64,000 bases of DNA from the NCBI GenBank assembly GCA_973895155.1, contig OZ316898.1:7130001-7194000 (forward strand), in the 5' to 3' direction. Below are positions 1-12,814 of this stretch, piece after piece. Below the pieces are notes generated by a model, which saw only the letters and a program-made list of their open reading frames with translations, made no database searches and was not told the DNA's origin. Within the stretch, counting starts at the first letter, position 1. Every line of letters starts with the position of its first letter. This stretch comes from Marsupella aquatica (Eukaryota; Marchantiophyta). A program made the position numbers and the translations under genes.

Positions 1-2
1 GC

Positions 3-197
3 TTTAAATTTGGAAAGAGTTTTGGAGATGAAGTACAGGGCCTTTGGCAAGAAGTCGATGCACGGACAAATCAAGTATGCCTGCTTTCTTGTGAAGGCTC
101 TGTTTTCCCTTCCAATGAGCTTTCTTGCTTCAACCGCCCGCACCAGGTTGCTACTGGTGGATGGAAGCTCAAAAAATGTGTCTATGTAAAATATTGA
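3..197 (+). CDS. possible 3'-terminal exon of an unidentified gene (cut by left edge)
   Basis: Reading from base 3 there are 64 codons before a TGA at 195-197. The composition looks protein-like: Cys, Trp and Lys near the end, with a terminal GWKLKKCVYVKY. Another frame, from base 1, is also open to a TAA at 187-189, so the coding frame is not certain. I recognise no family. Since the upstream part lies outside the window, this could be a last exon or a chance open frame. Confidence 0.25.
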   Translation, partial: FKFGKSFGDEVQGLWQEVDARTNQVCLLSCEGSVFPSNELSCFNRPHQVATGGWKLKKCVYVKY

Positions 198-3100
198 GCA
201 GACAGGATGCACAATTCTGATCTGGTGTACGAGGTCTTTAACGAGGGTCTTTAAATCTTTACTTTCAATTTATCCTGAGGTTCACACGTAAATGAGGGTG
301 AGAGGCTATCACGGAGTGCAAAGAAGTTACTTTTGATAGTCTTTTGCTTTTTTAATGATTCGTGTGTGTCATATTCTCCACAGCTATGTGGATCTTTTGT
401 TTTGCCATCGTCCTGTGGCCCAGGAAAAAATCCTTCCAATAACACGAAAGGTCCGTAAATTCTCTTGATTTGTCAACAAGGATTTAGGCAAGTTTCTGTA
501 CATCCCAAACATTACCAACGCTGCCCATGGCAAGGCAACGACAAGTAAGACAACTCTCTAACATCTTGGAACGTTGTAAACAGAGGCATCAATATCAGAT
601 ATGAAGACACGATGTTCCCCATAAAACAGAGTGATCTGTTTAAAAGCTTTACTTCCAAGTGAATTGATTACGTTATCTTGAAGGGAAATCACCCTTCATA
701 CAAATGGAATTGACCTGAATTGTGACTGTAATCCACTGAAGGGTACTTTCCCGTTATTATAAAGGAAATGATATGGAATGCTGACTTGTGCTGCACGCTT
801 TAGAGCACCTTCCCGTTGACATTTGGACGTGAATGTATTGGGATGAAATGGTGAGCAAGGGCCCCTCCGTTGGCAAAGAACACTCCCATGGACAGCAAAA
901 TCTACAGAGAAATAGCCGTCGTGGAGTAGATTCTCCTTTGCATCATGACAGGATGCCTGCTCATAAGAGAAGAATACACAAATAAAATTGAAGAATTCAT
1001 AAGATCTATAAACAGGCTCCCAATTTAGCAGCATGGAGAGGCCTTAATGCGTACTACTTGTGTGTTCGCTCGCCCTAGAAAGACATTTATGACGGGACAC
1101 CACCCTGTGAAACTAACAGGAACTCAGCATTTTATTGAACTCTGTTCCTAGCCTTGATTTGGGAATCACACCAACAGTGCTATTAAAATGAGGAGATCAC
1201 CTCAACTAGGTTGAACTGAAGATTTACCCAATTCCACTCCACATTGGGAGAGCTGCAGTGGGAACATCGCAACTGTGTTTGAACTTCTGACTTAGGTTGA
1301 AGGAGCCAAATGACAGAATCTAATGACTTATTTCCCTCCAAACTATGCAGGTCTGGTCAATTGAGAGAATCTGTCTCGTCGCTAAAAGTACAAAAGCACA
1401 CAACTCTCGCCTCAAAGAATTGCTACCATCGGCACCGACACCAAGCACACAGCTTATCAAAACTTCAAAGATCTCCTATGATTGTCAGACACGGCCGACC
1501 ACAACGTGGAGGCGAAATGAACAATGCCGATGTTGGATTCCCTATTTTCTGCGAGAATTACAGAAATAGCCCTACTATCTATGCACCTGTATGACCATTT
1601 TAGTCACCATGACACGTTTAGTTCTTACGAGACGTTAACTGCAGAAGCAGATAAAGAATGAACAAAAATGATCTCAACTTCGTTCGCTACAATGGTAGGG
1701 CAGTGGAAGTGGCACAATATGTGCTGATCCTTTAGAACTATGATCGACCGTGACGGGGATGAGATTATCTCCTAGAGGAGGGGTTTCTGACCATTGTTAG
1801 GAATCACATCAGTTCAAGAATCAAGTTTTGTTTATCAATCCTCAGCCCCTGGTTGCTCCATTTGGGACCCTCTCTCCCTTGCTTGATCCCTGGGTATCCC
1901 TGGCTCCTATAATGTTGCATGCTTCAAAGATGATGTTCTCTACTGATGGGTGGATCGTTTTTCTCACGACGTTGCTTATAAAATGCATCTGTACAATTTG
2001 TACGCTAACGCTTACCTATGTACAGTTATTATCTTTACTTAGACCCACCATGGTAGCGGACTCTAGAGACCTAGCGACAATGACAGAAAGGAAACACTCC
2101 AGGTCATGTATAGAGGTTTCCAGTACGGAATATCAACACATTAGAGCTCGGCTTGGCCATGATTTTCTAGCAAGCAAACGTCCTTTAGTCAGTAGGAAAA
2201 GTAAAATGTCTGCTCCCTGGTTTGGTCTTCCTCTGGATCTTCCCTTTCAGTTGTTTTCTCTCCTTTATTGGGTCGGCTGCCTTGCCATTGGGGTCTTGTC
2301 TCCCAGGGTTTTACGATTTTTGTTCTTTGGCCCAACCAACCTACCAACCAACCAACCATGTAGCATGATATGAAGTGCTCGAAAATGAAAATCAAGTATA
2401 TATGACATCCTTCACGTAAGTAGCTCCATACTTAGAGTAGCTGTAAGTCTCTAATGCGCAAATACGGGGAGCTCCCTGCCCAGTGATGTTCATTTTGCTG
2501 CTGGCCACACCAATCAGAGTGTATGATCCCAGCGCGGGAAAGATTAACGAGAACCGAATCACTAAGTTGTCACTGATATTCAGGCAGCTCATGAGCTCAC
2601 CCAGAGAAGATTTAGACGCCCTCCTGAACGGAATTGCTACGGTGTTATTGAGAAGGCAGGTCGACATGAGCTCACCCCTTAGAGAAGATCTCGTTCGTCC
2701 TGCTGTCCTCAAATGCGTTTTGTAACTTGACGAAAGTGGGAATTGAGTTTCTCTTGCCCAACGTAAAGAATACACTTGATAGTCTATTTCTTTCACAAAA
2801 GACCAGTGTCAGCAAGGCATGCGCTTAGTGGAAGTTGAGTCTCTTTTCTCAGCTCTTGTCAGCGAGAGCAGGGCTTAGAAACTTGGTAGTCTTTTCTTCC
2901 ACAATGACAAATATCAGCAAGGCAGTGCTCGTTGATAAGCTGAAACCAATCGTGCTTTGTGCCCCTGAAATCGCTGGGGAAGCTGTGAGAATATTTTATG
3001 ACATCCAATGTATGTCAAGCTCGACGACAAGATGGAATGTAACCCGAGAGTTAAAGTACAAGAATTAAGATAACCGTAGGCAAATTGGGGATCATTGTAA

Positions 3101-3770
3101 CAATTAAACTAGTTTTGGGGTCGGGTTACTAATTTTGCTCAATTAAGGGGACAGGTTACTGGAAAAATGTAGCCTCGTCTAACTATGTCATTGCCCCAGA
3201 AAACTAGAACGGTAGCACAAGTTTTGAGGGGCATTATTCTCACAATTCCCACTTCTGGGACATTAACATAAGTAAACACTTAGTGATTTTTTTGGAAAAA
3301 GACAAGAACAAATCAACTTATGAAATGGATGCTGAAAAATAAACAGCCATGCAATTGGTTGAAAACCTGCACGAAGTTTAAGATGGAAAATATTCAGCCA
3401 TCCAATATATTCGATTCTGGATACAACCTGCCTTATGTAAGACAATCTTTAATTTTGTTTTATATGGTAAGCTATTTTCTGTCTCGTACAATTTCCTAGA
3501 CTTCCCATAACACCCTCCTCATACTTAGATTTGAAGCAAGTACTGTGCACTTCTGGTCACACAGCTTTAGTGATAACCATTTACTCTCAGGGGTGTAAGG
3601 TCTACATGGACGTGAGGTTCACCCGCTCAACCCATCCAGCCTTCAAGTTCCATTAAGAATCTAAGTAATAATTTCAATCAAAAGCTACTCCCGTGGCCTA
3701 TTGTCTAGAGAGAAGTGAAGACTCTAGAGTGTGACGCTAACTGATGACACACCTGAAAATGATGGTGCAA
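198..3770. other. non-coding spacer, no supported gene
   Basis: Only short open frames without recognisable domains occur here. An open frame of 181 codons on the + strand (1828-2373) is hydrophobic and ends in a CCAA-rich run. Part of it (about 1845-1960) loosely resembles the middle of the SINE-like repeat at 23.2 kb, so I do not call it a gene. Two local duplications are visible: 2581-2613 with 2655-2692 (sharing ATGAGCTCACC and AGAGAAGAT), and about 2767-2840 with 2882-2945 (sharing TCAGCAAGGCA). Confidence 0.5.
3085..3170. repeat. fragment of inverted-repeat element family B (MITE-like)
   Basis: The block contains repeated GGGG-C-GGTTACT modules and ends GGGGACAGGTTACTGGAAAAA. This resembles the right end of the element at 11289-11576 (GGACAGGTTAGTGAAAAAC). 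I read it as a truncated copy of the same family. Confidence 0.4.
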
Positions 3771-4492
3771 ACAATGAATAGGATGGGACAAGGACAAACA
3801 AGAAGTAGTATGGAATTCTTTTTTCAAGGTGTTTACTTCTCCTCATCTTCATTTACGGCAAGGAACAACGTGTAATGAGGCTAGTTATATTGCAGCTAAA
3901 ACATAAACAATGAGGATGGGACAAGGACACACACGAAGTAGCAAAGAATCCCTTTTTTAAGGTGTTTTCTTCTCCTCATCTTTATTTACATCAATGAAAG
4001 TTTAATCAGGCTACTTATATTGCATCTAAAACATCTGAATAATAATTGGCCAAGAGAAGCTACTTTTAAGGTCTAGGGTCTAGAGTGAAGTCTCTAAACC
4101 ATAACTCCCAATAGAGACAAAACCCATCATGAGTCTTAATAAGGACAAAACTTACAATGATGAACAAAAATTGACAGTGACTCTAAATAAAGACAAAACT
4201 GAAATGAGGATAGACAAAAAACAAGAATGGGGCAAATTAAGATGAACCCAAATAGCATATAATTTTTGTGTGCAAGATCTTTTGTCTTCTTATCTACTAC
4301 TTTCAAGGAATTGGTAATAAAGCTACAGTAGTTAACAAAAAATAGGATGGGACCAGAACTAACAAGAAGTAACATGGAATCCTTTCTTTGGGGGTGCTTT
4401 TTCTCGTCATCTTTATTTTCGTCAAGGAACGTTTAATCAGGCTACAGTAGTTACATTGCATCTATTGCATCTATTGCATCTACAACATAAAA
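3771..4492. repeat. three-copy direct repeat, unit about 130 bp
   Basis: Units start near 3771, 3907 and 4335. Each contains ATGGGACAAGGAC or a variant, then an AACAAGAAGTA-like stretch, a CTTCTCCTCATCTT-like stretch, a TTTAATCAGGCTA-like stretch and a TTGCATCTAAAACAT-like end. The first two are adjacent. The third follows after about 300 bp and ends with a small internal triplication of TTGCATCTA. No coding capacity is evident. Confidence 0.75.
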
Positions 4493-4499
4493 CCCTTGT

Positions 4500-5046
4500 G
4501 GGGGTGAGAGTGAGCTCTACTCTAGGGCAACGTAATATAATGCGCCGTGGTTTCACGACCTCCACACAGATTGTATTCCTTCCTCAAAGCCACTTCCTTT
4601 GAATATCAGATTGGTCCCCTTTTTGGTTTTTGACTCGCTCCTCAATTAGTCTAGTCCTAGACCCATCGGTTCAATCCCGCACTGACATCGCCATCGCCAC
4701 CGTTCTCCTTCGTTGTTCTCTCTGGGCATCAACCACGACCACAGTCGTGTGGTGATCACCCAGGAAGAAATGTTTGGGCTGATTGATTGATTGATTGATT
4801 GGAGGATTCGATTCGGGGAATGGTGATGATGATTCACTGTGAGTTGGTTCCGATCCTCTGTTTCTGTGTTGTTGATGAGAGAATGTGAATGTGATGAACG
4901 AGTCGAGTGGAGACGGACCACGGCGAAGGGAGAGAAGGGAGAGGAGGGAGAGAGGGGGCAGCAGCAGAGGAATGCAGTAGGACACATGATTTCTAAGATT
5001 TCTCTGCGGTTGTTGCGTTGCGGGCAGCGGGGGCGGCGAGAGCAAC
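4500..5046 (+). promoter_or_regulatory. presumed promoter and 5' leader of the FAD synthetase gene
   Basis: This stretch precedes the chosen ATG at 5047. It has a (TTGA)n microsatellite around 4780-4800 and a purine-rich GAGAGAAGGGAGAGG tract around 4925-4960. Such GA tracts are common in plant 5' leaders. I could not fix a TATA box or transcription start. Open frames on the minus strand here are probably shadows. Confidence 0.35.
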
Positions 5047-8000
5047 ATGCCAACCACCGCCACCGGGCGGCTTTCGAGTGCAGTGAGCGTGAGCGGTAGT
5101 GGCTGTGTATCGTGCAGGCGAGTGCTTCACATCCTTCGTGGGAGGCGTGCTGTTCAACAAGCAGCTGTGATCGGGAATCGGAATAGCCCTAATTCGTCTC
5201 GGAATTTGCTGCTGGAAATCGGCTGCGGTGCTGTTGCCGGATCTGGTCGTAGTCGTGGTCAAGCTGGTACTGGGACTGGTACTGGTGCTGCTGGTGCTGC
5301 TGCTGTCAGCTCATCGTTTAAGAACAGGGAGCCCTCGTCCATTGCGTGGGGAAGGAAGGCGGTTCACATGGCTTCACAGGCCTCTAAAGGTTGTTGGTGG
5401 TGGTGCTACTCTGGCCTCTTGCTCTTTTGGGGCTCTTTATGTTGACAAATGTGGTTGCCTCCCGGGATATTCCAATATTGATCTGAAAGCTGTTGGATGA
5501 GTGCCATTTCATTGACACTGACTATCATTATGAAACTGTGGGGATTTCCACTCAGCTTCTTCACTGGACTGCCCATATCTGTCTAGAAGTCTCTGTAGCA
5601 TTCTGATCAGACCTTTCTGACGAAACTTGTCCGTGCAGCCATTGATGAGAGTGAGTACAGACCTCCGGATGCAAAGCTGACACTCTGGTCATGTTCAATT
5701 TTGTTGCTTGTTTGTGAAGAGGGGATACAGAGAGCTGAAAATTGTCATGCATGATTTGCAGAATTGCTGAAAGTAAGGAGCCTTCATGACGAGACAGACG
5801 ATCCAATCGCATCAACAGAGAGGGTGGCCACGCCTGTATCATATGTGCCTATTCCTGACATTCGTGGTATGATCTCACAAGCACACTCTTGGTAATTGAC
5901 GACTTTTTCCAGAATCATTGACTCTGTGTAAGCAGAGACCTTCTCCCTAATCTCAATCGCAAGTTCACGTTTCGAGAGTGTTCCAGATTCCCAGTGTGCC
6001 ACGTCGACGAGGTTGTCTTAGCGATGGTCTCACAATGACAATTCACTTCATGAATCTAGATTTCGGGTAGAACCAGGCTTGCGTGAACTGAAACCTGGGT
6101 CATTCTGTGAAGAATTACGTTTCTACGAATTGTGAAGGATCTTTGCATTGCCATGTTTTCTATCGTATTCGTCTATCATTATGAATGGATCGCATTAGAG
6201 GACATGGGCTGAAATTGGTGTTGACCTAACAGGAGCAGTGATAGCTCTCGGAAAGTTCGATGCCCTCCATGCTGGGCACCGGGCTCTTGCGGAGCAAGCA
6301 GCTAAAATGGGTGCTCCAGTCCTGTTATCTTTCTCTGGCATGGCTGAAGTCCTCGGCTGGGAGACACGGTATGTATTCTACGTCCTCAATGTCTGTCATC
6401 AAGTGTGGGGTTCCACTGATTCTCCTTAGTAGACGGGTTCACATAGGTTGGCTCGCAATTGATTACGAGGAACAATTGTTTTATACGTTTGCGGATGAAC
6501 TCAGTTATGTCGAGTTGAAGCACGGATGTGGATAGGATGCCCCGTCGTGAAAAAACTTTAGTTGCAGATGGTCTAGTGAGAAATACCTCACCTGTATGGT
6601 TGCATGATTTGGCATGGTTCTCATGTTTGTAGGGTTATTGCAATGCTAGAGACCACCGATTGGCGCTTCCCAAAGTTGATCCTGTAAAATCATAGATTAA
6701 AGTATTTCCGTAGAAAATTTTGCATCGTTCGGTGAATAAACTTATTATACTAAATCACATGTGCTCCAATTTGAACATCATTTGTAGAACTGGGCTGGAA
6801 TTATTGTGTGATTTGCAGTTCGGGTTCACGGGTCGAGAAGTTACTAGTTTAAAACCCTTACATGCTTATGATTGGAGCACACGGCTCATGTAAGCTTCCG
6901 CATCATTGCTTGTTGCAACAGATATTTAGGTCACCCTTGGGGTGAGTGGAGTACTTGTGGAAGTATATGTTGGAATTATTAAGAACAACTGAAGAGAAAT
7001 GTTTTTCGCCATGATCTGGGGGCAGATTGCCAGTCGCTGCATTTTATGACCGCAAAAGGATCATGTCGATATGGGCAAGACACTGTGGAGGACTTGTACC
7101 TCAAGAGTGCGCTCTTGAGTTCGTCAAAGTCAGATCCTTGAGCCCACGAGAGTTCGTTCAGAAGCTTTCGACGGACTTGTGTGTGAAAGGAGTTGTTGCT
7201 GGTAAGTTTCAACCTTCACTGTTTCCTAGTGTCCTTGTTGTGTGGAGCAAAACCTTGATAGTCGGCTTTTGAAGGCTGGTGAGAAGTTCCGGTTGTACGT
7301 GGTTGGGGCTCGTCACCCGCTGTTATTGCATGGACAAGAAGAAAAAGGTCTCATTCCCACAACTTGGTGGAGATCACCTCAGCCATTAAGTCATGCATAT
7401 GTAGGCGCTTGTGAACGTAGAGCACTAGAGCTGTGCTAAAGATTGAAGGACTTGGGAGAAAGGCTTTAATCCATTTCTTTTGTATGAAGGCGGAATTAGT
7501 ACAATTACTAAACTTTTCACTGCATAATTGTACATTTCATGGTACTTAGACGAGACAGGGATCGCTCCTGGATGTCTGGGCCAGTTTAGGCTGTAATTTT
7601 CATCATAATATTTGGAATCCAGGTTTTGTTTTGGCAGTGGACTTGTTCCAGATGCGAGAATGTTCTCAACAGCAAAATTAGGATTTTTGAGGCTTTCACG
7701 CATGAACCATCAGTTTAATGTACCATTTCCAAAGGAATTTTGATTGTTGGATCGGGCAGTATGAACAAGCTGCTGTTACCGAGCTCAGTTCTGAGCTTTA
7801 GTGCAATACCAAACTTGTATTTAAGATGCATTGTATGTGCTTCAGGGGCAAATTATCGATTTGGATACAGGGCAGCAGGAGATGCGTCGGATCTCGTACA
7901 CTTGTGCAGTGAGTATGGTCTCCAGTCGTTTATTGTAGATCCAGTCATGGATAAGGATGAAGCGGTGTACAGCATGAATGGAGAATTAGCAGGGAATAGT

Positions 8001-8384
8001 CGGGAAAAGGGACAGATTTCGTCTACACGAGTCCGAAAGGCTCTTTCGATGGGAAACATGGAGCGGGTGACGAATCTGCTTGGACGGAGACACCGGCTAA
8101 TTCTGAAGCTTGATAACTGTAGCAAGGAAAGCGATAGACTAGTTATCCCCATCAAGAATGCAACGAATCAATACCCTGGCGAAGGCTTGTATGATTGCGT
8201 TCTCGTGCTAACAGGGGAGCAAGTAGTAGTTGCTACAGGTGGGCAAGATATTGGTAATAACGTGGCTGACGATTTGATAGGGACTGTAAAGGTGAAGATT
8301 GGACCTGCTTCTATCGAAATCATCATGGAAGATGCTATTGCTGGAAAGGTGTCTCAAAGAAGGCTTTTGGGCGTGGAATTTTAG
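5047..8384 (+). CDS. FAD synthetase (FMN adenylyltransferase), plastid RibF type
   Basis: The enzyme transfers AMP from ATP to FMN to make FAD. Exons read by eye: 5047-5389, 5762-5866, 6233-6368, 7026-7201 and 7846-8384. Phases agree and give about 432 residues. Exons 3-5 align closely with plant RibF proteins. They carry the nucleotide-binding motif [10 protein letters not shown], then [14 protein letters not shown], a central [14 protein letters not shown], the [10 protein letters not shown] signature and [10 protein letters not shown]. No riboflavin-kinase domain is evident, as expected for plastid RibF. The N-terminal 115 residues are rich in Ser, Arg, Ala and Gly with few acids, fitting a transit peptide. 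The 5' part is less certain. The exon 1 donor (AAAG|GTTGTT) is weak, and a phase-compatible 12-nt microexon at 5639-5650 with consensus splice sites may lie between exons 1 and 2. Introns are 76-657 bp. Confidence 0.88.
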
Positions 8385-10070
8385 TACGGTTGATGAATGC
8401 CTGATATATTATTCCGAGCTGTTGTACATGGGATGGCAGTACCGATAAGGATGTGTCCTTTCACTGGCGTCATTTTGGGATGACTGATTTGTGATGCGGT
8501 CCTCATCACGGAGCCAGTGGTACTACAATATCACAATGCCATGTTTCGGTTGAGGAATTGGCTGTTTTTTGATCCAACTCGGCGATTTGAAGAGGTGGAG
8601 GAGTTAACGACAAATTGACCCCTCCGTTTTGGTTCTCGTAGGTATTCACTGTCAGTTTTGGTCCAATCTGGGGATTGGAGAAGGTCTAGTGTGTCATGGA
8701 TCCAGAACTGACATATTTCACAGCATTTTGGTTCTAGAGTTAAAGTGTCTCAAAGATATTATATGGGGTTCAGTATGGGGCCCCAGCGACCACGGCAAAC
8801 AATGCGCTCTCTCCCTGATTCAAATTGTTGGTAAAACCATTAAAGGTCAAGATCACAATAAACGATGATGTTGTGAAATATTTGAGGTACTCATGTAGAA
8901 AGGTTAACTCTAGTGTTGACCGTCACCGGCACCTAAATCACTAAACCACATTCACCCTGTTTTTGCAAGTTCCGATTGCCGGATGTTACAAGACAGTGGG
9001 GATTGGACTTAGTCACCAGTAAAAGTAGTGACAGTTCAGGTGGCCCTAGAAACTTATAGTCCAAGAAGTACAGTATTCTATCTGCACGTATGATCACTTC
9101 AATGCAGAATTCAAAAGCCAGGTACCGGCTACGATCACTTTAGACACAATCTCGTAGATGAGGGGGAAACGATGCAACGAAGTGTAATAATTGCAGCGGT
9201 TCAACCTCAGAGAGAAATGCATCAGTCCACACGAGTTTTTGCCAATATGGCATGCACAATGTCGTTCGCCCAATGATCTACTGTATCCAGGCCCCTTGTT
9301 TCGCGCAACAGTTGACACACAAAATTGGTGTCGATAATCCGGTTGTTCGTCTGTGATACAGTTGAGCTTTCCGAGGAGGCTAAGCACGGAGGTTGTCCAT
9401 AGGCACATGGCCAAAGGTGTAAGGGCTAAACGAATCGACCTTTATACAGCAACTAGTTTCCACTTGCCGTAACGACATTTGTCATTATCCTCATAGGGTG
9501 GAGTGACGTTTTGGAGGTCTTATATGATCAACTGTTAGACCTAACACCGCAGTATCCACTCAACTACTATACTGGACATCTACCATCCTTGCTTCGTCAG
9601 CTCCGATCCGAAGCCGTAATTGTATGAAAGACTAATTCTATTCTGTTCCACCGCAGCACCAAGAAGCCAACAACATGATTATCGTCACTAGTTTTGCCAG
9701 AGTGAAAAATATTAGCCCCGGTAAAGCCAAGTGAAAAAGAGGGACCCTTGTCTGTTAATTTTGATCTTCGCGTTTGCCACATTAGTAACATTGCCACTTT
9801 CATCCAGAGTTTATGTTTGCTGCATTAGTAACCCTTTCATCCGGCTCTGGTCCCTTTAATAAACTTTTATCTTTTTCGCTATCGGGTTAGCTATTTCTCT
9901 ATATATTCATAGCAACAAATTTGAGTATCTGAAAATGATACAATTTTTACTTTTTTGAAAAGATTGCAACCGAGAGCTCTAATAACTTGATCATAACATG
10001 GTCAGATCTAATAACCCTCTTGTTTCCTTGGGTCACAAGGTATTTGTCCCTCTGTATGTACAGACTACGA
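8385..10070. other. spacer after FAD synthetase, nothing recognised
   Basis: The first few hundred bases are probably 3' untranslated sequence. The rest has only short open frames without domain similarity that I can see. Confidence 0.5.
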
Positions 10071-10079
10071 TACTCAATA

Positions 10080-10560
10080 GCTTGGGATTGTACTGCACAA
10101 CAAGCCTGGCCATGGAAGAAAGAAAAGAACTATTGTTTGTCTACAGCCTCGCTAGCTTGGGAATGTACGTTAGTGCACAACACGCTTGACCAGATCATTC
10201 TAGGCCCCTCGTCGCTGAATCGAGAGTTCGATTATTCGGCCAGATCATTCTGGGTGGCCCCTCATTGCTGAATTGAGAGTTGCATTAGTCTGTCAGAGCG
10301 GCATACTGTTGGAGTTAGCAAAGCAAGCAAGAGGGGTGTCTAGAGTAAGGTGAATCTTCCGTTGAGTGGACGACTACTGTAATGTCAGTTTTTAATTGCC
10401 ATTATCAATCTGCCACATCACGTTCTCAGGAAACTATGCAGAGATTGAACCTTTGTTTCAGTGGGCGACTACTGTTAAGTAAGGCTCTCGCTCAAATTGT
10501 CACTTCAATTAATCTGCCATGTCATATAAGTAGGAAACCATGCAGAGGTTCAAGTGTACA
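10080..10560. repeat. cluster of short tandem duplications
   Basis: Three imperfect duplications follow each other. AGCTTGGGA-TGTAC with GCACAACA occurs at about 10080 and 10154. CCAGATCATTCT followed by GGCCCCTC occurs at about 10190 and 10240. A roughly 110-bp unit containing GTGG-CGACTACTGT, ATCTGCCA and AACCATGCAGAG occurs at about 10360 and 10460. Confidence 0.65.
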
Positions 10561-11288
10561 GCAATTTTGATTAATACTGGCGCACTGCACTGTTCGTTTC
10601 CAATTCACGACGAGCAAATGAATGTGTTGGAAAAATGAGAAGCGAGCTTTTCTTTAGGACGAAGAACTCAATTACTGTTATGGAACAGTAACTGGAAACG
10701 CTAGAGTCTCGCGAAACCTTGGGCTTTGTTTCTACACGAGCCTTTTGATCAGATAAGTTTGACGCGTTGCAAGACATACGTTTCATAACAGTAAGGGGAA
10801 GGTGAGGCGGCCCAAATGCTTTTAATGACATCGTCTGCTCTCTTCGTTTCTCATTCGAAATGTCTCGTCGAACTGTGAAGATTCAACCGAAATCCAACCA
10901 AAGTGCGATAGCTTGAACATTGAATGCGAGCAGGACGAGTCATTGAACTATCCGATGTCCTAGTTCGTGATCTCCTTGAGGCCCATAAACTCCCTCACTT
11001 GGTGAAGAATCCTCGGAAACTCAAAGAAAAGAACGGACGACACTCCTGAAAGTCCCGTTCGGCTCAATCTGTTCAATCCAGAAAGGTTTTTACAAGGGCT
11101 TCCCCCCAACAACGAAGTCGAAGCCTCCAACCTGGGTCAGCAACTCCTCTAGAGGTTTTCTGTCCAAAGCTCTCAAATCTGTATACCGTAAAATCAACTC
11201 GCCAGGTTGGTTTGTGGCTTTCCACCATCGGTCAAGTACACGGCGAGACCTCTCATCGCGCACTCACAACCACATTCAAGCGAACCAA

Positions 11289-11576
11289 TTTTTACAAACC
11301 TTTCCCCCAATCTACCCAATATAAACCCAATATTGCTAAGGTGCCCCCCAAACAAAATTAATTGTCAACCTGTCCTCTATTTTGTATTGGGTTAAGATTA
11401 ACTTCTAAACCAATTCCCATTGCCATGTGACAAGTCACTACCGGATAGCCTGAACCCATCAGGAACCCCCTTGGCCCCACATGGTTACGGGAACCCATAT
11501 ACAAGTTAATATTGGGTTAGTTTGGGGGACATGTTAATAATATAAGGTAGTTTGGAGGACAGGTTAGTGAAAAACT
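11289..11576. mobile_element. MITE-like element with imperfect terminal inverted repeats (family B)
   Basis: The left end reads TTTTTACAAACCTTTCCCCC. The reverse complement of the right end reads GTTTTTCACTAACCTGTCC. Similarity extends inward through CCCAATAT and CCCCCCAAAC motifs on both sides. The interior is non-coding, as expected for a non-autonomous DNA element. A fragment of the same family lies near 3.1 kb. I could not identify a clean target-site duplication. Confidence 0.5.
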
Positions 11577-12742
11577 CTTCAAGCAAATTCCTAGCTTCTG
11601 CAATGCAACCTCAGCACCTCCTATTCCTGCAAACAGTGACAACACAGTCATGCCTCTTCCTTCAGCACTGAGAAATGGTACCCCACTGTATGCACCTGGA
11701 AAGAGTCCCCCAAACGTTTAAGCTGGTCATTGGGATGATAGAGGGCTCGAGTATGACCCTTGTCAAACACCAAAGTACAACACAAGAAAAGCTCTTTAAG
11801 AGTGTTTCCCACAAAGTGACCAGAAAATCTACCATTTCAGGCCAGCTGCCACTAAATTGTTGTTTTGTTACCCACATACAAGTCATTGTTAATAATTTTG
11901 CTTGAAAAGTAACTTATGAATGAGCAAATGTTTAATGAGTTGAGTGAGCAAGTACATCACCCCCTTACAACCCCTTCTCTCTTACAGTCATGGTCAACTG
12001 AATGTAGTTATTCACCTGGTTGTGTTAACAAGAAGTTTAGTTGTACTACTTTAGCCCTACAGTGTTGTGCAGATTTATAGTCTCAAAGGTCATTTGCTTA
12101 GTACTAAAATGATAAGACAAACGATTATCTACCTGTTTGATATGATACACAGGACTTGGTGGTCAAAGGATCATCCTTCCGGTTTTCCTTTTTTTACTTA
12201 TATCTGTACCTTAAAAAGACACACCAAAAAAATCATCCCATAAAAAGCTGTGTATCCACCCCTCTCCAAATAAAAACAAAAAATATTTTAAAGCATGGTT
12301 TTGTCCCTCCAGTTAAACTACCCTTTAAAATAAAATGTAAACGTTGAAAAGTAAACACATTAAAAGTTCACCACGAGCCACTTCGTCTCTTAAAATGGCA
12401 AGAAAAAACAAAAGGAATCAAATAAATACTCTCCAAGAAAAAACAAAGAAATTCAATGTTCCATCATTTATTTTTGTCTCGTTACATTGTAATTCTCAGG
12501 TAAACCATCCTGATGTTATGGAATGAGGTATGCAATTTAGGGTCTTTTTGGTCCGTTCACATGGTGTGAAACAGTAATGGAGTCCAGTATTGCAATCCAT
12601 AGTCCATTGTATGGGAGTCCGTAGATATGGCAGACAAAACCACCTTGGGAAGGTTTTTTGGTCCCCCATCACACAGCCCAGCCTCAATGCTCAAGTCCCG
12701 CATGTGAAACTCCTGAAATCATGTTGCATCCAAAGAAAAGGT

Positions 12743-12814
12743 TCCGTAACCGGGACTCGAACCCGGGTCGCCTGGGTGAAAGCCAGGTATCCTAACCATC
12801 TAGACTATTACGGA
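12743..12814 (-). tRNA. tRNA-Glu (anticodon UUC)
   Basis: The reverse strand folds into a full 72-nt cloverleaf. The acceptor stem pairs TCCGTAA with TTACGGA. The anticodon stem pairs CCTGG with CCAGG around the loop CTTTCAC, giving anticodon TTC. The T arm is CCGGG-TTCGAGT-CCCGG, and GGTTCGAGTCC is a canonical B box. There is no intron. A TTTT run follows the 3' end (ACCTTTTC on the minus strand), a usual Pol III terminator. Upstream is AT-rich with a CAA about 10-12 nt before the gene, typical of plant tRNA genes. Confidence 0.95.

Noticed and set aside
1828-2373. 181-codon hydrophobic open frame on the + strand
   Set aside because: It has no recognisable domain, its start overlaps sequence resembling the SINE-like repeat, and it ends in a CCAA-rich run. 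Most likely chance.
4646-5262. Several long minus-strand open frames opposite the FAD synthetase first exon
   Set aside because: They are low-complexity shadows (His/Pro/Thr runs) of the GA-rich leader and transit-peptide DNA, with no family match.
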